The position numbers and the translations under genes are program-made. Positions 63,855-64,000 of a stretch of 64,000 bases of DNA are shown in pieces (the stretch's first letter is position 1; every line of letters begins with the position of its first letter). The notes under the pieces are model-generated. The model saw only the letters and a list, made by a program, of their open reading frames with translations, had not been told where the DNA came from and did no database searches. The DNA is taken from the NCBI GenBank assembly GCA_951812615.1, contig CATOSU010000014.1, positions 1 through 64,000 of the forward strand. The letters are read 5' to 3'. This stretch comes from an uncultured Paracoccaceae bacterium (lineage in GTDB: Bacteria; Pseudomonadota; Alphaproteobacteria; Rhodobacterales; Rhodobacteraceae).

Positions 63855-64000
63855 TAGTGGACGGTGATATCTGGGCCTCGCTGCCGGTGCCCGCGCTGCT
63901 GATCGACGGGAACGACCGGATCTGCGACGTGAACCCGGCGGCGGAGATTTTCCTCAACGCTTCGGCGCGGTCGCTCTCGGGCGTTCCGGTCTGGGACCAG
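63851..64000 (+). CDS. ntrB: nitrogen regulation sensor kinase NtrB, 3'-truncated by window edge
   Basis: First 50 residues only. WASLPVPALLIDGNDRICDVNPAAEIFLNASARSL is a PAS-like N-terminus as in NtrB. The ATG overlaps the dusB stop (ATGA). Position directly after dusB is the conserved nifR3-ntrB-ntrC order; the kinase domain lies beyond the window. Confidence 0.8.
   Translation, partial: MIVDGDIWASLPVPALLIDGNDRICDVNPAAEIFLNASARSLSGVPVWDQ

Noticed and set aside
1-64000. CRISPR arrays, rRNA and tRNA genes
   Set aside because: No regularly spaced direct repeats and no recognisable rRNA or tRNA sequence were seen, though tRNA detection by eye is not exhaustive.

Overview
The window is a 64 kb piece of a GC-rich alphaproteobacterial genome, most likely a marine Rhodobacteraceae (Roseobacter group) member. 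The signs are tightly overlapping ATGA-type operons, an aerobic cobalamin operon with a DUF1636 gene and cobW, TRAP transporters, a Hint-domain protein, an ispDF fusion, and the dusB(nifR3)-ntrB order known from Rhodobacter. The assignment rests on gene content and order; no rRNA or tRNA gene was seen.

Region by region. 1-1.6 kb: two tandem alpha/beta hydrolases, the first cut by the window edge. 1.6-7.5 kb, minus strand: an orphan cluster with a PRMT-like methyltransferase, an alpha/beta hydrolase, two short-chain dehydrogenases, a small-molecule methyltransferase, a stand-alone acyl carrier protein and a sulfotransferase. 7.5-11.1 kb: a gene-poor patch with two complete insertion sequences (IS5/IS427-type and IS630-type) inserted 16 bp apart just upstream of a frameshifted Hint-domain gene. 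11.2-18.9 kb: a catabolic operon (enolase-superfamily enzyme, FAD D-amino-acid dehydrogenase-like enzyme, TRAP DctP/Q/M, BASS-like permease, MaoC-like protein) with a divergent LysR regulator.

19-38 kb: an almost complete aerobic cobalamin locus. The minus strand carries DUF1636-cobW-cobN-cobG-cobH-cobI-cobJ-cobL-cobE-cobM-cobB-cobA behind one cobalamin riboswitch, then cbiM and cobF behind a second. cobK is flipped onto the plus strand inside this operon and overlaps both neighbours. cobO, two tandem Lin0512-family genes, a broken metallophosphoesterase and a frameshifted cobQ run on the plus strand. Most corrin-ring steps plus cobalt chelation (CobN), cobalt uptake (CbiM) and adenosylation (CobO) are therefore encoded here. 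cobS, cobT and the lower-loop genes are not in the window.

38-49 kb: peptidase M24, an Asp/Glu racemase-like protein, two serine hydrolases of the beta-lactamase fold, an SMP-30-like protein, a frameshifted glutathione S-transferase, an acyl-CoA dehydrogenase, and a two-gene locus of unknown function (44.7-47.9 kb). 49-64 kb: mostly housekeeping. It holds penicillin-binding protein 1A, RF2, a dihaem cytochrome c, cytochrome c', a LysR regulator, hpt, a COQ10-like START protein, MmgE/PrpD, amtB, pncC, pgpA, ispDF, a sulfotransferase with an in-frame stop, dusB and the start of ntrB.

Two themes cut across the window. First, five single-base frameshifts (Hint gene, metallophosphoesterase twice, cobQ, GST) and one in-frame amber codon break otherwise intact genes. 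The indels sit in short G/C runs, so sequencing error must be excluded before gene loss is believed. Second, short AT-cored palindromes, often paired, recur at gene ends and once inside cobN, and look like a dispersed hairpin family.
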